Assembly: GCA_963798855.1 (NCBI GenBank)
Contig: CAWCUU010000003.1
Location: forward strand, 248,001-312,000
Source: CAWCUU01 sp963798855
GTDB lineage: Bacteria; Gemmatimonadota; Gemmatimonadetes; Longimicrobiales; RSA9
Direction: 5' to 3'
DNA: 64,000 nt
Under the pieces are notes generated by a model. That model did not search any database and had not been told where the DNA came from. It worked only from the letters and a program-made list of their open reading frames with translations. The position numbers were made by a program, and so were the translations under genes. How positions within the stretch are numbered: the stretch's first letter is position 1; the number at the start of each line of letters is the position of its first letter. Of the stretch, positions 36,257 to 46,100 are shown one piece after another.

Positions 36257-36694
36257 TCAGTGGCTCAGCGGAATGCAGGCGATGATCGTGCCCAGGTCCG
36301 TCGGCGACTGATGGACGTTCACGTAGTAGCTTCCAGTGGGCGACAACTCGACCTTGAGCGTCGCCGAGGCCAATGCGTCGCCGTTGCTGCCGACGTTGAG
36401 CACCGGATACGCCGTGGCATCCCCGACGATCGGGCCACCACTGCCGCACGTCCCGCTGTGCACGTGCCACGGGTGCGTGCCGCCGCCATCCGCACCGGCG
36501 ATCGTCACGGACGCACCCGTCTGACCGTAGCCGGAGCGAACCGCGGCAGCGCCACGAATGTCCGCGGTGTCCTTCGCCTCCAGGGTGCCGCGCCAGTCCG
36601 TGATGGTCTGCGTCATGGGCTGTACTTCCCCACCACTCGTGGCGCACCCAGCCGCAACGGCGGTCAAGAACGCCGCAAACACGACCTTCTTCAT
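36257..36694 (-). CDS. Small lipoprotein with Cu/Zn SOD-like beta fold
   Basis: 145 residues. Lipobox VAAGC near residue 17. The segment HPWHVHSGTCGSGGPIVG, followed by VNVHQSPTDLGTIIACIPL, resembles the metal loop of copper-zinc superoxide dismutase (two or three histidines and a disulfide pair), but the usual C-terminal catalytic arginine motif is missing. It may bind copper or be a structural relative. ATG 36694, AGGAGGAG upstream. Confidence 0.62.
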   Translation of the reverse strand: MKKVVFAAFLTAVAAGCATSGGEVQPMTQTITDWRGTLEAKDTADIRGAAAVRSGYGQTGASVTIAGADGGGTHPWHVHSGTCGSGGPIVGDATAYPVLNVGSNGDALASATLKVELSPTGSYYVNVHQSPTDLGTIIACIPLSH

Positions 36695-36886
36695 TTCTCC
36701 TCCTCCCTGTGGAGAGTCTCGGCCCTGATGACTGGCCGCTCAACCGCATGCATGTAATGCGCCAGACCGCGCCTGACAAGGACCGCGTCGTCGCGGGTCG
36801 CACCTATGCGGGGCTCGTGCCGCTCAATGCGCCGCCGGCGCCCGCTCTCTCGCGCAGGCCCGATCCGCGTGGGAAAATGTCGCTCC

Positions 36887-37778
36887 TCATCCGGCGCCGC
36901 CAGCCCGCTCCATTGACGACAACCGAGCCTGCAGCCGGAGCGCGTCGCCGGGAGCGTACGCCTTGCGGTCGTTGTCGAAGTAAACGTAGGCATCGCGCGG
37001 ACGCGTGCGCGCGGGCGCCCCGCCGCCGATCCGCCGAGCGTCCCGAGGCTCGCCTCCAGCCACCCAGGTGCGGATGCGCTCCGCCCACCGGTCCAGCTCC
37101 ACGTCCGTGTAGCGGCTGGTGTACGTCTCCGTCGATCCGTGCAGCCGCAGGTACACGAAGTCGGCGGTGGCTTCCTCGACGTAGAGCCAGCTCGCGCTGT
37201 CGGAGAAGACGAGAGCGAGGCCGTGCTCGCGACGAGATGCGCACGAAGTCGTCGCAGAGGAAGCTTTCGTGGCGAATCTCGAGGGCGTGTCTGAGTGGCC
37301 TGCACTCCTCCGCCTCGGTCCAGGCACGGCCGGCGACGCGCCGGTCGTGTCGCAACGCGAGATCGGCCGCCTCCTGCGTGTCGCGCGGCAGCAATGCCGC
37401 GAACTCCTCGAAGCGCTCGGGACGGAAGCGCAGCCGATCGGAAAACTGCCACAGGATAGGGCCAAGCTTCGGGCCGAGTCGCAACAGCCCCTGCGCGAGG
37501 AAGTTCGCGAGCGGCGCCTCTATGTCGAGAAGCTTCTTGTTGTGGGTGATGAAGCGACTCCCCTTCACGGCGAAGACGAAGTCGTCCGGCGTCGCCTCAC
37601 GCCAGCGTCCCCAGCTCTCCGGTCGCTGCAGCCGGTAGAAGGTGCCGTTGATCTCGATGGAGCCGAGCAGGCGTGCTGCGTGGTCGAGCCAGTGGCGCGC
37701 CGGCAGGTCGTCCGGGTAGAAGACGCCCCGCCAGCCGACGTACGTCCAGCCGGAAACCCCCACGCGTATTCCGTCCAT
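36887..37778 (-). pseudogene. DUF72-family protein gene with an internal frameshift
   Basis: The first frame (from ATG 37778) reads MDGIRVGVSGWTYVGWRGVF and continues through KGSRFITHNKKLLDIE, LWQFSDRLRFRPERFEEF and EIRHESFLCDDFVRI. The rest, REHGLALVFSDSASWLYVE, DFVYLRLHGSTETYTSRY and AYVYFDNDRKAYAPGDA, lies in another frame and ends at TGA 36889-36887. Joined, they make one full DUF72 protein of about 296 residues. The shift is near 37228-37238 (CATCTCGTCGCGAGCAC on the coding strand): one base extra or two missing. Real inactivation and a base-call error cannot be told apart. DUF72 has an unknown enzymatic role in a TIM-barrel fold. Confidence 0.85.
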
Positions 37779-37974
37779 GCGCCGCTGCGCCGCGCAACTT
37801 GCGGACCGGCAGGGCACCCGCGGATGCGACGGCCGCGCGTCTCTTGCATCGGCAGGTGACCGGGATCGCCCGGCGGGACGGCTGGCAGTAGCTTGACGGG
37901 CAGGACCGAGCGGGGTCGGCTGCGTCCGGAGGGCCGCCGCCGGCCTGCCACCACTCGCAACGGAGGGACACTCC

Positions 37975-38466
37975 ATGAACGAGAGCATCTCGAAAGGGCT
38001 GAACGAGCAGATCCACATGGAGCTCGACTCGGCCTACGTCTACCTTGCCATGGCGGCGCATTTCGAGGCGTCGGCGCTGCCCGGCTTCGGCAGCTGGATG
38101 CGTAAGCAGAGCCAGGAGGAGATGAGCCATGCGATGCGGCTGTTCGACCACGTCCTCGATCGAGGCGGTCGCATCCACCTCGAGGCGTTGTCGCAACCGC
38201 AGTCGGACTTCGGCAGTCCGCTCGAGGTGTTCCAGGCGGCCCTGGAACACGAGCAGCAGGTGACCGCCTCCATTCACGAGCTCTACCGGCTTGCCGTCGA
38301 CGAGAGCGATTTCCCCGCCCAGGTCGAGCTCCACTGGTTCATCAACGAGCAGGTGGAGGAGGAGAAGACGGCGGGCGACATCGTCGAGAAGCTGCGTCGC
38401 GCGGGGAGCAGCGACGCCGCCCTGCTCTTCCTCGATCAGCAGATGGGAGCCCGAGGGGCCAAGTGA
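37975..38466 (+). CDS. Ferritin
   Basis: 163 residues, four-helix bundle. Ferroxidase-site residues are visible in NEQIHMELDSAYVYLAMAAH, QSQEEMSHAM and NEQVEEEKTAGDIV. Non-heme bacterial ferritin of the FtnA type; it stores iron and limits Fenton damage. GGAGGG stands eight bases before ATG. No iron-box-like operator was recognised in the 196-base upstream gap. Confidence 0.96.
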   Translation: MNESISKGLNEQIHMELDSAYVYLAMAAHFEASALPGFGSWMRKQSQEEMSHAMRLFDHVLDRGGRIHLEALSQPQSDFGSPLEVFQAALEHEQQVTASIHELYRLAVDESDFPAQVELHWFINEQVEEEKTAGDIVEKLRRAGSSDAALLFLDQQMGARGAK

Positions 38467-38517
38467 TCGACGAGGACTGGCCGTTTCCGCGCGAAGGCGG
38501 GGAGTAGCGCCGCGCGA

Positions 38518-39633
38518 TCACCATCGCCAGCGGAACGCGGCCGGCACGTCGGCGTCGCGTCCTTCGAGCGCGAGGGAGGCGACCAGCTCGCCGGTCGTCG
38601 GCGCGAACTTGAAGCCGTGTCCGGAGCAGGCGCTCGCGACGACCACCTGCGGGTGGCGCGGGTGGAGGTCGAGCAGGAAGTCTCCATCCGGAGTATTGGT
38701 GTACGGGCATACGACGCCGCCGCGGTAGGCGCCGGCCGCGTGCGGCAACAGAGAGCGAAGCAGCTGCCGCACGCGCTGGACGTCACGGCGGTCCACTTCG
38801 CGTCGCAGGGCGTCCGGCGCCGAGCTCTCGCCGCCGTGATGGAACGCCGCCTTGAGCAGCCCCTCCTCCGGGATGCCGTACCATAGGACTCCGCCCTCCA
38901 GCTCCTCGATGAAGACGGGCAGCTCCGAGGAGGGGGGGACGGAGCCGGCCGGCTCGAACCAGTGGACGACGCAGCGCTCGACTTCGAGCGGCGCGGCGAC
39001 GCCGATCAGCAGCGCTCCGGTCCACGCACCCGCCGCCAGCACGAGGCGTCCGGCGGAGACGTCTCCGCCGGACGTCCGGACTTTGACGCCCTCGCCTTCG
39101 GGCGACCACGACCGGACCATCTCCCCGCAACGGAGCTCCGCTCCGGCCAGAGCCGCGGCCCGCAGCAGCGTCTCGACGCACCGCTCCGCGAACAGGATCC
39201 CGGCGTTGCGCTCGTAGACCACGGTGTCATCATCGCGGCAGTGGAACGCGGGAAAGCGGCGGCGGCCCTCGGCGCCGTCGAGAACCTCCAGCTCGACGCC
39301 GTGGTGCTCTGCGACCCGGCGGACATCGGCGATGATGCCGGCTCCGTCCGGCGCCAGCGTCAGTCCTCCGGTCCGGCGGTACAGCCGTACGCCGTGCTGT
39401 GCCTCGAGCAGCCGCCAAGCGTCATACGCGCGCCGCACCAGCGGGATGTAGACCTCGCCCTCGAAGTAGGCCTCGCGGATGATGCGGGTGCGGCCGTGGG
39501 AGGATCCGAACGGATGGGGAGGTGCGAAGCGGTCGAGCCCCAGCACCCGGGCGCCACGCTCCGCAAGGCGGAGCGCCGCGGCGGCGCCGTTGACGCCGAG
39601 CCCGACGACGATCGCGTCGTACGACCCGCTCAC
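38518..39633 (-). CDS. FAD-dependent amine oxidase (sarcosine / N-methyltryptophan oxidase type)
   Basis: 371 residues from GTG 39633. Dinucleotide fold DAIVVGLGVNGAAAALRLAERG-type (GxGxxG), GSSHGRTRIIREAY (flavin-binding region), and ACSGHGFKF, in which the Cys covalently binds FAD in monomeric sarcosine oxidase. It would oxidise a secondary amine and release H2O2. The start overlaps the stop of a small upstream frame (GTGA). It is convergent with the ferritin gene, which fits with peroxide handling but may be chance. Confidence 0.88.
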   Translation of the reverse strand: MSGSYDAIVVGLGVNGAAAALRLAERGARVLGLDRFAPPHPFGSSHGRTRIIREAYFEGEVYIPLVRRAYDAWRLLEAQHGVRLYRRTGGLTLAPDGAGIIADVRRVAEHHGVELEVLDGAEGRRRFPAFHCRDDDTVVYERNAGILFAERCVETLLRAAALAGAELRCGEMVRSWSPEGEGVKVRTSGGDVSAGRLVLAAGAWTGALLIGVAAPLEVERCVVHWFEPAGSVPPSSELPVFIEELEGGVLWYGIPEEGLLKAAFHHGGESSAPDALRREVDRRDVQRVRQLLRSLLPHAAGAYRGGVVCPYTNTPDGDFLLDLHPRHPQVVVASACSGHGFKFAPTTGELVASLALEGRDADVPAAFRWRW

Positions 39634-39806
39634 CTGACGTCCACGTCGAAGGCGCCGGTGAGGATGCCGCCGCCGCGTCGCACCTGTACCCACACGCGGT
39701 AGCTACCGGGGCGGGGGAAGGCGACGGATTCGGACCGCGGAAGGTCGAGAGTGGCGGCCATGGTGGGCTCCGCGTTCGGGTCGCCGCCGCGCGCACGGCT
39801 GATCAC
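39630..39806 (-). CDS. Short frame, likely C-terminal remnant of a larger beta-sandwich protein
   Basis: 58 codons from GTG 39806 (43 from ATG 39761). The segment SVAFPRPGSYRVWVQVRRG then TGAFDVDV looks like the last strands of a cupredoxin or FixH-like domain, known at the ends of larger exported proteins. Its stop overlaps the GTG of the amine oxidase (GTGA), so it may still be translated and couple to it. An in-frame stop lies five codons upstream of the GTG. Too short to have been picked by length; treat as probable remnant. Confidence 0.4.
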   Translation of the reverse strand: MISRARGGDPNAEPTMAATLDLPRSESVAFPRPGSYRVWVQVRRGGGILTGAFDVDVR

Positions 39807-39829
39807 CGCACGGCTCGATCAACAGTCGT

Positions 39830-40489
39830 ATGGACGACGGGGCGGACGCAACCTACCCTGTCACGATGGCCGAGGCCGACCGCTACCCGATCCCCGCGCG
39901 ACGCCACCGAGTCGAGCAGACCGTGCGACGCAGCCGCTTCATCGCGACACTCGCTCCGGCCAATGACGAGGGGTCCGCACGCGCGTTCATCGATCGGGTG
40001 CGCGCCGAATTCCCGGACGCGACCCACAACTGCTGGGCCTACGTGGCCGGCCCGCCCGGCAGTACGGCCGTTATCGGCATGAGCGATGATGGAGAGCCGC
40101 ACGGCACCGCCGGCCGTCCGATGCTCGAGGTGCTACTCCACTCCGGCGTGGGAGAAGTCGCTGCGGTCGTGACCCGCTACTTCGGCGGAGTCAAGCTCGG
40201 GCGCGGCGGGTTGGGCCGCGCCTACTCGGACGTCGTGACGCTCGCGCTCGGATCGCTGCCGCTCGGTGAGCGGGTGACCCGACGACGGCTCCGTATCGAG
40301 GTGGATTACTCCGCCGTGGACGGGCTGCGACGCCTGATCGATGACCACGATGCGCTGACCGAGTCCGAGAAGTACGGCGAGGCTGCGACGTACATCGTCG
40401 CCGTGCCGCAGACACTTCAGGCGAGTCTCGAGGCCGCGCTCGCGGCCCTGACCGCGGGTCGGGCACGGGTGCAGGTCATCGAGGATTGA
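39830..40489 (+). CDS. IMPACT/YigZ-family protein
   Basis: 219 residues (207 if it starts at ATG 39866). N-terminal UPF0029 domain with KSRFIA-like RRSRFIATLAPA, ATHNCWAYV, SDDGEPHGTAGRPML and TRYFGGVKLGRGGLGRAY, then the ferredoxin-like second domain of YigZ. The eukaryotic relative IMPACT modulates the translation-control kinase GCN2; the bacterial role is unknown. Convergent with the PH-domain gene. Confidence 0.92.
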   Translation: MDDGADATYPVTMAEADRYPIPARRHRVEQTVRRSRFIATLAPANDEGSARAFIDRVRAEFPDATHNCWAYVAGPPGSTAVIGMSDDGEPHGTAGRPMLEVLLHSGVGEVAAVVTRYFGGVKLGRGGLGRAYSDVVTLALGSLPLGERVTRRRLRIEVDYSAVDGLRRLIDDHDALTESEKYGEAATYIVAVPQTLQASLEAALAALTAGRARVQVIED

Positions 40490-40494
40490 CCGCC

Positions 40495-40947
40495 TCATCC
40501 TTCCGGCCGCGGGGTCCCCTCTGCGCCTTCGAGCTCGACGCCGGGTGCCAGCGTGCGAAGCGCGTCCAGGAACGCACCCTCCTCCTTCGGTGACACCAGC
40601 ACGCTGTCCATCCCGTCACCGGTGTCGAAGTCGATCGCGATGCGGTCCCTCGACAGGGCGGGCGCGGCGCGGGCGCTCCTGAGCCTCCGCGCGGATCGGA
40701 TCAGCGGATAGGGGATCTGCCAGACGAAGAGCCCGCTGCGGATACGGAGCACCTGCTCGCCGAGCTCGTAGCGGATGGGCAGGAACAGGACGAGCGGGAT
40801 GACCGCGGACACGAGCAGCACGCTACCGAGCGCAAGCCGGCCGGTGGCGAGCATCCACGCCGCGGCCGGAAAGAGCCAGCCGATGGCGAGCGAGAGCGGG
40901 CCCACGATTCCGGGGTCGAGCGAGGATCGGAAGCGGCGGCGTTGCAT
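40495..40947 (-). CDS. PH-domain (YdbS-like) membrane protein
   Basis: 150 residues. Two membrane helices in hairpin (GPLSLAIGWLFPAAAWML and ALGSVLLVSAVIPLVLFL), then a bacterial PH domain beginning RYELGEQVLRIRSGLFVWQIPY and ending with a DALRTL helix. Role unknown. It follows the radical SAM gene by 23 bases and is the last gene of the channel-SAM-PH group. Confidence 0.75.
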   Translation of the reverse strand: MQRRRFRSSLDPGIVGPLSLAIGWLFPAAAWMLATGRLALGSVLLVSAVIPLVLFLPIRYELGEQVLRIRSGLFVWQIPYPLIRSARRLRSARAAPALSRDRIAIDFDTGDGMDSVLVSPKEEGAFLDALRTLAPGVELEGAEGTPRPEG

Positions 40948-40970
40948 GAAATCGGGTCGCGCGCCCGGGC

Positions 40971-42038
40971 TCAGCCGAACAGCCCCAGCTGGCCGTGAGA
41001 TGCGGGTCGGCGGAACGCGTCGGTGGATAGGCGTGGCCGCTGACCCGGCTCGAATCCGACGCGCCGGCAGGCGACGTCGAAGAGCCCGCGGATCTGCCGG
41101 GCGTACACTCCGTCGCCGCGCATGCGCCGCCCGAACACCGGATCGTTGAGCCGACCCCCGCGCATCTCCTTCAGCCTGCCCAGCACCTTCTTCTTGCGAT
41201 CGGGGAAATGCTGCTCGAGCCACTGCTCGAAGAGGTCCTTCACGCCGTATGGCAGCCGCAGCACGATGTAGCCGGCGGCTTTCGCGCCCGCGTCCGCCGC
41301 CGCCTGCAGGATGCGCGGGACCTCGTGATCGGTCAGGCCGGGGATGACCGGGGCAACCATGACGCGCACGGGGATGCCGGCCCGGCTCAGCTCTTCGATC
41401 GCGCGCAGACGGCGCGTGGGGACCGCCGTGCGCGGCTCCATGATCCGTTGCAGCTCGGGATCGAGCGAGGTGACCGAGACGTTGACGACCGCGGCGTTGT
41501 CGGCGGCCAGATCGGCGAGAATGTCGATGTCGCGGGTGACGAGTTGGTTCTTCGTGATGATCCCGACCGGGTTGCGGAACTCGGCCAGCACCTGCAGGCA
41601 GCGACGCGTAATGCGCAGCCGCCGCTCGGCCGGCTGATACGGGTCGGTCACGCCGCTGATCGCGATCACCTGCGGCTTCCAGCGCGGGGACATCAACTCG
41701 TGACGCAATAGCTCCGGAAGGTCCTGCTTGACCAGGATCTTCGTCTCGAAGTCGAGCCCTGCCGAGAAACCGAGGTATTCGTGGAAAGGGCGTGCATAGC
41801 AGTAGATGCAGCCGTGCTCGCAGCCGCGGTACGGGTTGATGCTCGCTTCGAAACCGATGTCGGGGCTGTCGTTCCGGGCGATGGCGCTGCGCGTCGCATC
41901 GCGCAGCAGCTGCGTTCGCGGCCCTGGATCGTCCGGGTCGCGCCATTCCGGGTCACGCTCGACGTACAACGGCAGGAAGCGGTTCTTCGGGTCGTGCGAG
42001 GCACCGCGACCGTGGATCGGCTCTGGCACGCGGCTCAT
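40971..42038 (-). CDS. Radical SAM protein, PA0069 type (spore photoproduct lyase-like)
   Basis: 355 residues. The 4Fe-4S cluster motif CEHGCIYC follows INPYRG, as in the PA0069 / Rv2578c family; SGVTDPYQPAERRLRITR, ITKNQLVTRDIDIL and VSVTSLDPELQRIMEPRT are also typical. Family members are relatives of spore photoproduct lyase; the substrate is unknown. ATG 42038 overlaps the channel gene stop (ATGA), so the three genes here are coupled. Confidence 0.92.
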   Translation of the reverse strand: MSRVPEPIHGRGASHDPKNRFLPLYVERDPEWRDPDDPGPRTQLLRDATRSAIARNDSPDIGFEASINPYRGCEHGCIYCYARPFHEYLGFSAGLDFETKILVKQDLPELLRHELMSPRWKPQVIAISGVTDPYQPAERRLRITRRCLQVLAEFRNPVGIITKNQLVTRDIDILADLAADNAAVVNVSVTSLDPELQRIMEPRTAVPTRRLRAIEELSRAGIPVRVMVAPVIPGLTDHEVPRILQAAADAGAKAAGYIVLRLPYGVKDLFEQWLEQHFPDRKKKVLGRLKEMRGGRLNDPVFGRRMRGDGVYARQIRGLFDVACRRVGFEPGQRPRLSTDAFRRPASHGQLGLFG

Positions 42039-43057
42039 GACGCGGCGCCTCCTGGCCCCGGCATCGCCTGCCAGGAGTCCGGCAGCAGCTGCGACGGGTC
42101 GGCCGCCTCGATCTCGCTGAGGCGGTCCACATCGATCGAGATCGTGCCGCCGTCCTTGGGTAGCCGGAAGATGTCCGTGAATCGAGCGCCCCACACCACC
42201 TCATCCGCCCGATACGACGAGCGCGCGTGCACGGTCTGCGCGAAGGTTTCGTCGTAGCCAGTCAGCAGGACCAGGAACTCCGCCTCGCTGCCGCGCAGGT
42301 CGGCGTCGCTCAGGCCCCACAACGGGCTCGCCTCCGCGACGGGATGCACGATCGTCCAGCTGAGCGGGAAAAAGCTCACGAGGTCGCGCTCCAGCGCAAG
42401 TGGATAGAAGCGCCGTACGCGACGACCCGCGTCGTGCTCGATGCGGCTGAGGAGCACCTTCGCCTGCAGCTCGATGATCTGACTGCTTCGACGGTTCACG
42501 ATGCGGAACTCGAAGGCCATGCCAGCGCGGTAGGGAGCGATGACGGCTCGCTCGCTGAATGCGATGCGCGCGGTCGGCCTCGCGAATCGCGCGAACAGCA
42601 GCCCCGTCGCCAGCGCGAAGCCGAGCAGGCCGACCAGAGCCTCCACGGCGACCAGCAGGTTGGCGGCCGTCCCGTTCGGCGCGATGTGGCCGTAGCCGAT
42701 CGTCGAGAACGTCTGAACGCTGAAGAAGAACGCATTCGCGAAGCCGCCGATCGCGTCGCCACCGGCCCGGACCAGGGCGCCGGGACCGCAGGCGAGGTAC
42801 GCGAGCGCGAACGCCGCGTTGACGGCGAGGTAGGCCGAGACAATCAGCGCCATGAAGCGGCCCCAGCCCATCCTCAGCAGGGCGTGATAGGCGCTCATCG
42901 AGGCCCAGAAGCCCAGCCCCCACCGACGGACATTGAAGCTGCCGTCCGGGTTGAGCAGCCGGTCACGGCTCTCCCTGCCGACGACGGAGCCGAAGCCGAG
43001 GTCGCGGTTCGGGTCCTCCGGGCCCGTCGCGCCCGCAGGGTTCTTCCTCGTGCTCAT
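42035..43057 (-). CDS. Inward-rectifier-type K+ channel (KirBac)
   Basis: 340 residues. Slide helix, outer helix (about 68-93), pore helix with the selectivity filter TIGYGH, inner helix (LVGLLGFALATGLLFARFA), then the cytoplasmic immunoglobulin-like domain (SERAVIAPYRAGMAFEFRIVN, FFPLSWTIVHPV, VWGARFTDIF). This is a full prokaryotic Kir channel. Leads a coupled unit with a radical SAM and a PH-domain gene. Confidence 0.95.
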   Translation of the reverse strand: MSTRKNPAGATGPEDPNRDLGFGSVVGRESRDRLLNPDGSFNVRRWGLGFWASMSAYHALLRMGWGRFMALIVSAYLAVNAAFALAYLACGPGALVRAGGDAIGGFANAFFFSVQTFSTIGYGHIAPNGTAANLLVAVEALVGLLGFALATGLLFARFARPTARIAFSERAVIAPYRAGMAFEFRIVNRRSSQIIELQAKVLLSRIEHDAGRRVRRFYPLALERDLVSFFPLSWTIVHPVAEASPLWGLSDADLRGSEAEFLVLLTGYDETFAQTVHARSSYRADEVVWGARFTDIFRLPKDGGTISIDVDRLSEIEAADPSQLLPDSWQAMPGPGGAAS

Positions 43058-43187
43058 CCTGTCGCCGTCCGCGTTCTGGTCGAGGCCCTGGTCGCGGCCG
43101 AGCCTCCGCCAATGTTGGGAAGGAGTTTCGCGCGTGGCCAGTACCGGCGCCGCGTCCGCTCCGGGCGGTCCGATCGAACGGTGTCTC

Positions 43188-46100
43188 TCATTTGAAGTCG
43201 CGCGAGTTGTGCACGGCCTCGGCGTGCCGCACCGGCAGGTCGCGAAAGCGGCGCCCTACGACGTTGACGACACCATCGTCGCGCTCGAGTCGGCCCTCCA
43301 CGACGAGGAAGGTCGAGTAGTGGACGACCTCGCGATAGCGCTCGACCAGCCGCTTCGGCACGACCACATTGATGAAGCCGTGCTCATCCTCGAGCAGCAG
43401 GAATTCCGTGCCGTTTGCGCTCTCCGGGTGCTGGCGTACGACGACCAGACCGGCGATGACGATCGGGGCGCCCGCACGCCACTCGTGCATCTCCCGACTG
43501 CTCACGATTCCGGCGTCCGCGAGTCGCGCACGCAGGTGCTGGACCGGGTGGCCGTCGACGCAGATGCCGGTCGCCAGGTAGTCCAGGAAGATGCGCTCCG
43601 CGCCTTCCAGCTCCTTCGGATCGAATGGAAGGTGCGACGCCGCCGGCGCCAGCGGCAGCGTGTCAGCCGCCGCCCGCAACGCCTCCCACGCCGCATGGCG
43701 ACGCCCCGGCTCGAACGCCTCGAACGCGCCGGCCCGTGCCAGATGCAACGACTCCTGCCGCGAGAGACCCCCGCGGCGGACCACATCCTCGACCGATTCG
43801 AACGGACCGCGCTCGTGCGCCTGTCGCAGGCGCTCTCCCGTTTCTTCACCGAGCCCGTGGACATAGCGCCAGCCGATGCGGAGCGCGGGGTTGGTGCGCC
43901 AATTCAGGGCGGGGGTGAGGGCGGGCGCGTGGGGGTGAGTTTGCGCGGGCGCAGGGGCGGGCGCAGGCGCGAGGGGGTTCGCACGAGCCGCGGGGCCGGA
44001 CTCCGCCGACGGGGTCAGATCAGGCGAGGCACGCCGCTGCTGCCGGTGCAGTCCCCCCGCGCTCCCGCCCGCCCCTGCGCTCGCGCCGACAACCTCCAGC
44101 GTGCACTCCCACTCCCCGTCGCGCAGACACGGCGGCAGCACCGTGACGCCGTCGCGGCGGGCAGCGTGGACCAGCGTGGCGGGCGGGTAGAAGCCCATCG
44201 GCCACGCGTTCAGGATCCCGAGGTAGAACGCGGCCGGATAGTTCGCCTTGAGGTAGGCCGTCGCGTAGGCGATCAGCGCGAAGCTCCAGGCATGCGACTC
44301 CGGGAAGCCGTAGTTCGCGAAGGAGTGCAGGTCCTCGACGATCTTCTCGGCGACGTCGCCCGAGACGCCGTGCGCGAGCATGCCGGCGCGAAGGCGTTCG
44401 AGCGCCGCGTGCAGCTTCGGCAGCTTGCGACGGTGCCCCATCGCGCGGCGCAGCTCATCGGCCTCCGCCGCGCTGAAGCCGCCGATCGCCATCGAGATCG
44501 CCATGGCCTGCTCCTGGAAGATCGGGATGCCCTGCGTGCGGCGCAGGATCGGCTCCAGCTTCGGGTGCGCGAAGGTCACCGGCTCGAGCCCGCGCCGACG
44601 CAGGGTGTAAGGGTGGACGAAACGTGCCTGGATCGGGCCGGGCCGGATCAGCGCGACCTGCACCACCAGATCGTAGATGCGCTCCGGCTTCGTATGCAGG
44701 ATGGACGAGATCTGCGCTCGACTCTCGATCTGGAATGTGCCGACCGTGTCGCCGGCCGAGATCATCTCGTACGTCCGTGGATCATCCACGGGCAGGGTGT
44801 ACAGCTCCAGCCGCTCGCCCGTGAAGCGCTCGATCGCATCGAACGCATTGTGCACCAGGGTCAGCCCGCCCAGGCCGAGGAAATCGAACTTCGGCACGCC
44901 CGCCGCGTCCAGGTCGTCCTTGTCGAACTGCAGGATCGTGCGACCCATTGTGGTCCGCTCGATCGGCATCCATTCGCCGAGCGGCTCGCGCGAGAGGACG
45001 AAGCCGCCCGGGTGCGTCGAGCGCATGCGCGGCACGTCGTCAAGCGCACGCAGCGCGGCAAGCAGCGTGCGTCCACGCGGCGAGGCGACGTCCAGGCCGA
45101 AGCGTCCGGCGAGTCCCGCCTCCAGCTCCGCCGCGCCCTCGCTCGGGTGCCAGCGGCGCAGCCGCTTCGACAACGCGAACGCTTGCTCCGCCGGGTACCC
45201 GAGCGCGCGCATCACGTCCTGCAGCGCGCTCGGTGCATGGTACATTTGAGTCACGCACGTGATCGCCGCGTGGTCGCGACCGTAACGCTCGTACACGTAG
45301 TCGAGCACTTCCTCGCGGCGGTCCATCTCGAAGTCCACGTCGATGTCCGGCGCCTCGGTCCGGCCATCGGTCCGGACCTCGCTCAGGAAGCGCTCGAACA
45401 GCAGGCCGTGGCGCACCGGATCCACTGCCGTGATCTCCAGGCAGTAGGCGACGGCGCTGTTCGCCGCGCTGCCTCGACCCTGGCAGAGGATCCCCTGCTC
45501 TTTCGCGAAGCGCACCGCGTCCCACATCACCAGGAAGAAGCCCGCGAAGCCCAGCTTCGCGATCACCCGCAACTCGTGCTCGAGCTGCGAGATCTGCCGC
45601 GCGTCCAGATCCCCCCAGCGTCGCCGCGCACCCGCGTAGACCAGCTCCCGCAGCAGCGCGTCATCACCCGCCGGACTCGGGAAATCCGGCAGCGGCGGTT
45701 GCAGCCAGCGCAGGTCGAAGCTCGACCTGAACGCGACTTCCACCGCCCGCTCCAGCCCCTCCTCCCTCCCCTTCCACAGCCGCGCCATCTCCGCCGGCGA
45801 CTTCAGCCGCCACTCCCCGTTCGGGTGCAGCACCCCCCAGCACGCCGCCGTATCGATATCCACCCCCGCGCGTAGAGACGTGAGGAGATCGTGGACCAGC
45901 CGACCGGAGCCACCCAGGTAGCGCGGATCGTTCGTCGCGAGCCACGGAACGCCGTGCGTCACTGCCCGCTCGATCAGCGACTCCGCCAGCGATGACTCCC
46001 GTCCCGAGACATGATGCAGCTGCACCTCCACGCTCAGCCGCTCACCGAACACTTCCCGCGCCCGCCCCAGCCATTGGTCCGCCTTGTCCACGCGCCCCGT

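Noticed and set aside
39781..39830. Longer upstream extension of the short frame before the amine oxidase
   Set aside because: A stop codon lies five codons above its GTG.
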